From the NCBI GenBank assembly GCA_029259995.1, contig JAJDEC010000220.1, forward strand, positions 1 to 15,118: DNA of 15,118 nt, read 5' to 3'. Origin of the DNA: Phycisphaerae bacterium. Lineage in GTDB: Bacteria; Planctomycetota; Phycisphaerae; UBA1845; UTPLA1. The notes beneath the pieces are model-generated. The model searched no databases. It had not been told where the DNA came from and saw nothing but the letters and a program-made list of their open reading frames with translations. Shown here one piece after another: positions 12,587-15,118 of this stretch (within the stretch, counting starts at the first letter, position 1; the number at the start of each line of letters is the position of its first letter). Both the position numbers and the translations under genes were made by a program.

Positions 12587-15118
12587 ATGAGTGAGAACGA
12601 CAATTCCATGAATGGCTCCGCGGACGAACGGCGACGCATGCTCATCGAAGCCGCGCGCCGGCAAATCGCGTCGGACGATGCATCCGCTCGCGGAAGATTG
12701 GATTCGTCCGCCGATGTGCCGAATCCCTCGCCGCAGGGATCGTCCGAATTGAAGATCGCCAATACCGCATTCTCATTGCCGCCGAAAGATTCCATCTCCG
12801 GCTACAAGATCGTGCGCGAGATCCATCGCGGCGCACAGGGCGTTGTGTATCAGGCCGTTCAGAACTCGACGAAGCGAAAAGTCGCGATCAAAGTCATGAA
12901 AGAGGGCCCTTTTGCCGGCCATGACGAGCGTGCGAGATTCGATCGAGAAATTCGCATACTCGGAAGACTGAACCATACGAATATCGTGACGATTCACGAC
13001 ACGGGAGAGGCCGCCGGCAGCCAGTACATCGTCATGGACTACATCAGCGGACATCCGCTGGATGTGTACATGGGCAATGAGCCGCGAACGAACGACGACG
13101 TGCTCCGATTATTCGCAAACATCTGCAAAGCCGTAGATTCGGCCCACTTGCGTGGAATCATCCATCGCGATCTGAAGCCGAGCAATATTCGCATCGATCG
13201 GGAAGGAGAACCCCACATACTGGATTTCGGTCTCGCCAAGTCGGCCGGTGATGCCGACGCATCGATGGCGACAATGACCGGGCGATTTCTTGGCACGCCG
13301 GCATGGGCAAGTCCGGAGCAGGCGGACGGGCAACCGGGGAACATTGATATTCGCAGCGATGTTTACTCTCTGGGCGTCATTCTGTATCAGATGCTGACGG
13401 GCCGATTCCCCTACAGCGTCACAGGAAGTACGCAGGCAGTGCTCGATCGTATTCGACACACGGAACCACTACGCCCCAGGACTCTCAGTCGAAAAATTGA
13501 CGACGAAGTCGAGACGATCGTTCTAAAGTGTCTGCACAAGGAACGAGAACTGCGATACCAGAGCGCCGGCGAATTGGCGCGCGACGTCGATCGCTATCTT
13601 GCCGGGGATCCCATCGATGCGAAGCGCGATTCACTCGCGTACATGTTCCGAAAGCAACTCCGCCGATACAAGCCCCAGGCGACGATTGCCGCTTCCTTCT
13701 TCGTGTTGATTTTCATCGGGCTCGCCGTTTCGATGCTGCTTTGGCAACAGGCGGACGCGGCACGTCGGGACGCCATCGTTTCCCAGCAACATGCATCGAC
13801 GAGCGCCGATCGCGAGCGTGCGATCAACTCCCTGTTCTCAGATATGCTGACGTCGGTGGCGATCGGCCGCGAAGACAGCACGGCGATCACTGTGATCGAA
13901 ATGCTGGCTGAGGCGGAAGACAAATTGGAGCATCAACGGCCGCCCGATGCCCTCGTGGAAGCAGCAGTGCGACAATCGATCGGAGTCGCTTATCGAGCGC
14001 TTGACGACTATGAAGGCGCGACACGACAAATTCAGAGTGCGCTCGCACTCCGGCGCGACGCACTTGGTGACCGCCATCCGGATGTGTCCGACAGTCTGCA
14101 CGAACTTGCGAAGACCGCATTGGTTCGGAAAGATTTGAAGTCAGCGGAGTCGCTCTGCCGGGAGGCGCTCTCGATACGGCGCGACACTCTTGGTGAAACA
14201 GATCCGGCGGTGGCCGAGACACTGAATGTGCTGGGTATGATTCTCAAGAACCAACGAGACTTTGTCGAGGCGGAAACGGTCCTGCGCGACGCCCTCGCAA
14301 TCCTGTCGTCCGGGCGCCAAGGCGTGGAGCATGCCGTAATGATTGCGGACATGCAGTCGAATCTGGCAGGCGCCTTGAAGAATCAAGGCAGGTATGAAGA
14401 GGCAGAAGACCTTTATCGCGACGCGATCGCAACCTTTCATCGCCTCGATGACAGGCACCAGTATCGCATCGCGGCTTCCCTCAATAATCTTGGTTTGTCG
14501 CTGGCGAGTCACGGGGAGAACGATGAAGCCGAGAAGCTGTTTCGAAATGCACTTGAAGTTCGAAAACGACTTTACGGCGAAAGGCACTCGAGTGTCGGCA
14601 CCGGTTATCACAACCTCGCTGCCTTCCTCGATCGAACCGGCAAACTCCAGGAAGCGGCCGACTGCTATCAGTTGGCGATCAAGATTCGCGACAGTCACGT
14701 GGCCCGCGGCAACGTAAACGTCATTCACTCGCGGGTGAAATATGCAGCGTTCCTTCTGAAAACTGGCGAACCGGAATCCGCCGAATCCCAGGCAAGAGAC
14801 GCACTCACTCTTTCGCAAGAATTCGAATACCAATGGGGTATCGTCTATGCAAGTCTGCTGCTCGGGAAGTCATGGAATTCGAATGGCAAGGCAGCGGACG
14901 CCGCCCCGTTATTGCGAGCGCTTCTGAGTCTGGTGCAGGAAACGACGGGATTAAGGCCGTTGGTCGCCGAAAGAGTGCAAACGGAACTGGGACGCAGCCT
15001 CGTGATGTTGAGACAATTCGGCGAAGCCGAGGCAGTGTTAAAGCACAGCCTGACGAGAATTCAAGGCGCCGAATCAACGAACGAGCCTTTGTTGGAATAC
15101 ACGCTGGAATGCCTCGTC
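12587..15118 (+). CDS. Transmembrane Ser/Thr protein kinase with TPR sensor (3' end outside window)
   Basis: 844 codons are visible with no stop. Residues 1-70 are a charged, Ser-rich N-terminus. The Hanks-type kinase domain spans about 73-338: glycine loop IHRGAQGVVY (79-88), catalytic lysine K102 (AIKVMK), E121, catalytic loop HRDLKPSN (193-200), DFG (213-215), activation-segment end GTPAWASPEQ, and SDVYSLGVILYQMLTG. All catalytic residues are present, so it should be active. One membrane segment (about 367-386, SFFVLIFIGLAVSMLL) follows a basic stretch. The C-terminal part from about 465 carries at least five TPR units with a 42-residue period (kinesin-light-chain type, e.g. RRDALGDRHPDV, then RRDTLGETDPAV), likely protein-binding and, if the topology is simple, outside the cytoplasm. 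The start has AAAGGG 9 nt upstream. The gene lies 48 bp after the sigma gene, so one operon is likely. Confidence 0.93.
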   Translation, partial: MSENDNSMNGSADERRRMLIEAARRQIASDDASARGRLDSSADVPNPSPQGSSELKIANTAFSLPPKDSISGYKIVREIHRGAQGVVYQAVQNSTKRKVAIKVMKEGPFAGHDERARFDREIRILGRLNHTNIVTIHDTGEAAGSQYIVMDYISGHPLDVYMGNEPRTNDDVLRLFANICKAVDSAHLRGIIHRDLKPSNIRIDREGEPHILDFGLAKSAGDADASMATMTGRFLGTPAWASPEQADGQPGNIDIRSDVYSLGVILYQMLTGRFPYSVTGSTQAVLDRIRHTEPLRPRTLSRKIDDEVETIVLKCLHKERELRYQSAGELARDVDRYLAGDPIDAKRDSLAYMFRKQLRRYKPQATIAASFFVLIFIGLAVSMLLWQQADAARRDAIVSQQHASTSADRERAINSLFSDMLTSVAIGREDSTAITVIEMLAEAEDKLEHQRPPDALVEAAVRQSIGVAYRALDDYEGATRQIQSALALRRDALGDRHPDVSDSLHELAKTALVRKDLKSAESLCREALSIRRDTLGETDPAVAETLNVLGMILKNQRDFVEAETVLRDALAILSSGRQGVEHAVMIADMQSNLAGALKNQGRYEEAEDLYRDAIATFHRLDDRHQYRIAASLNNLGLSLASHGENDEAEKLFRNALEVRKRLYGERHSSVGTGYHNLAAFLDRTGKLQEAADCYQLAIKIRDSHVARGNVNVIHSRVKYAAFLLKTGEPESAESQARDALTLSQEFEYQWGIVYASLLLGKSWNSNGKAADAAPLLRALLSLVQETTGLRPLVAERVQTELGRSLVMLRQFGEAEAVLKHSLTRIQGAESTNEPLLEYTLECLV

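Noticed and set aside
14141..14833. Minus-strand 230-codon frame
   Set aside because: It is antisense to the TPR region of the kinase, whose repeat period and motifs are clear on the plus strand.

Overview
The window looks like a chromosomal segment from a member of the Planctomycetota, with roughly 60% GC as judged by eye. The pointers are a PEP-CTERM secreted protein, an ECF-type sigma factor followed directly by a transmembrane Ser/Thr kinase with a TPR sensor domain, mixed use of Shine-Dalgarno and non-SD starts, and intergenic clusters of short palindromes. The class within the phylum cannot be fixed from the sequence alone. Twelve genes are supported. I see no tRNA, rRNA, CRISPR array, transposase or prophage gene.

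Layout. (1) 99-2780, plus: a large exported multidomain protein with a glycoside-hydrolase-like architecture. (2) 2818-5386, minus: a compact three-gene operon read as pgsA-like CDP-alcohol phosphatidyltransferase, then ribBA (riboflavin), then a GNAT acetyltransferase, with gaps of 8 and 14 bp. (3) 5558-8347, plus: a long-form LOG-family protein, whose leader carries two perfect palindromes, then a membrane-anchored or exported CX5R phosphatase and a type I-beta DAHP synthase (first step of the shikimate pathway) separated by only 3 bp. (4) 8348-9095: about 750 bp with no credible gene but at least eleven short hairpin modules. (5) 9096-10261, plus: a membrane-anchored DUF1439 (YceB-like) protein and a DUF3841 protein. 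(6) 10262-10825: a second gene-free stretch with hairpins, one of them a near-identical copy of a hairpin in the first cluster. (7) 10826-15118: a PEP-CTERM protein on the minus strand, divergent from an ECF sigma factor gene and a kinase-TPR gene that runs off the right edge.

How the genes may work together. Regions 2 and 3 are mostly housekeeping (phospholipid, riboflavin and aromatic biosynthesis) with accessory enzymes. The region most like an undescribed system is 10826-15118. There a sigma factor and a membrane kinase with a soluble TPR domain form an apparent operon, and an exported PEP-CTERM protein is transcribed from the same 285-bp divergent intergenic region. A kinase-sigma pair controlling an exported protein is a testable reading but is inference. 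The other unexplained signal is the mosaic of palindromes in the two gene-free stretches, including a pair of modules with a compensatory base-pair change.
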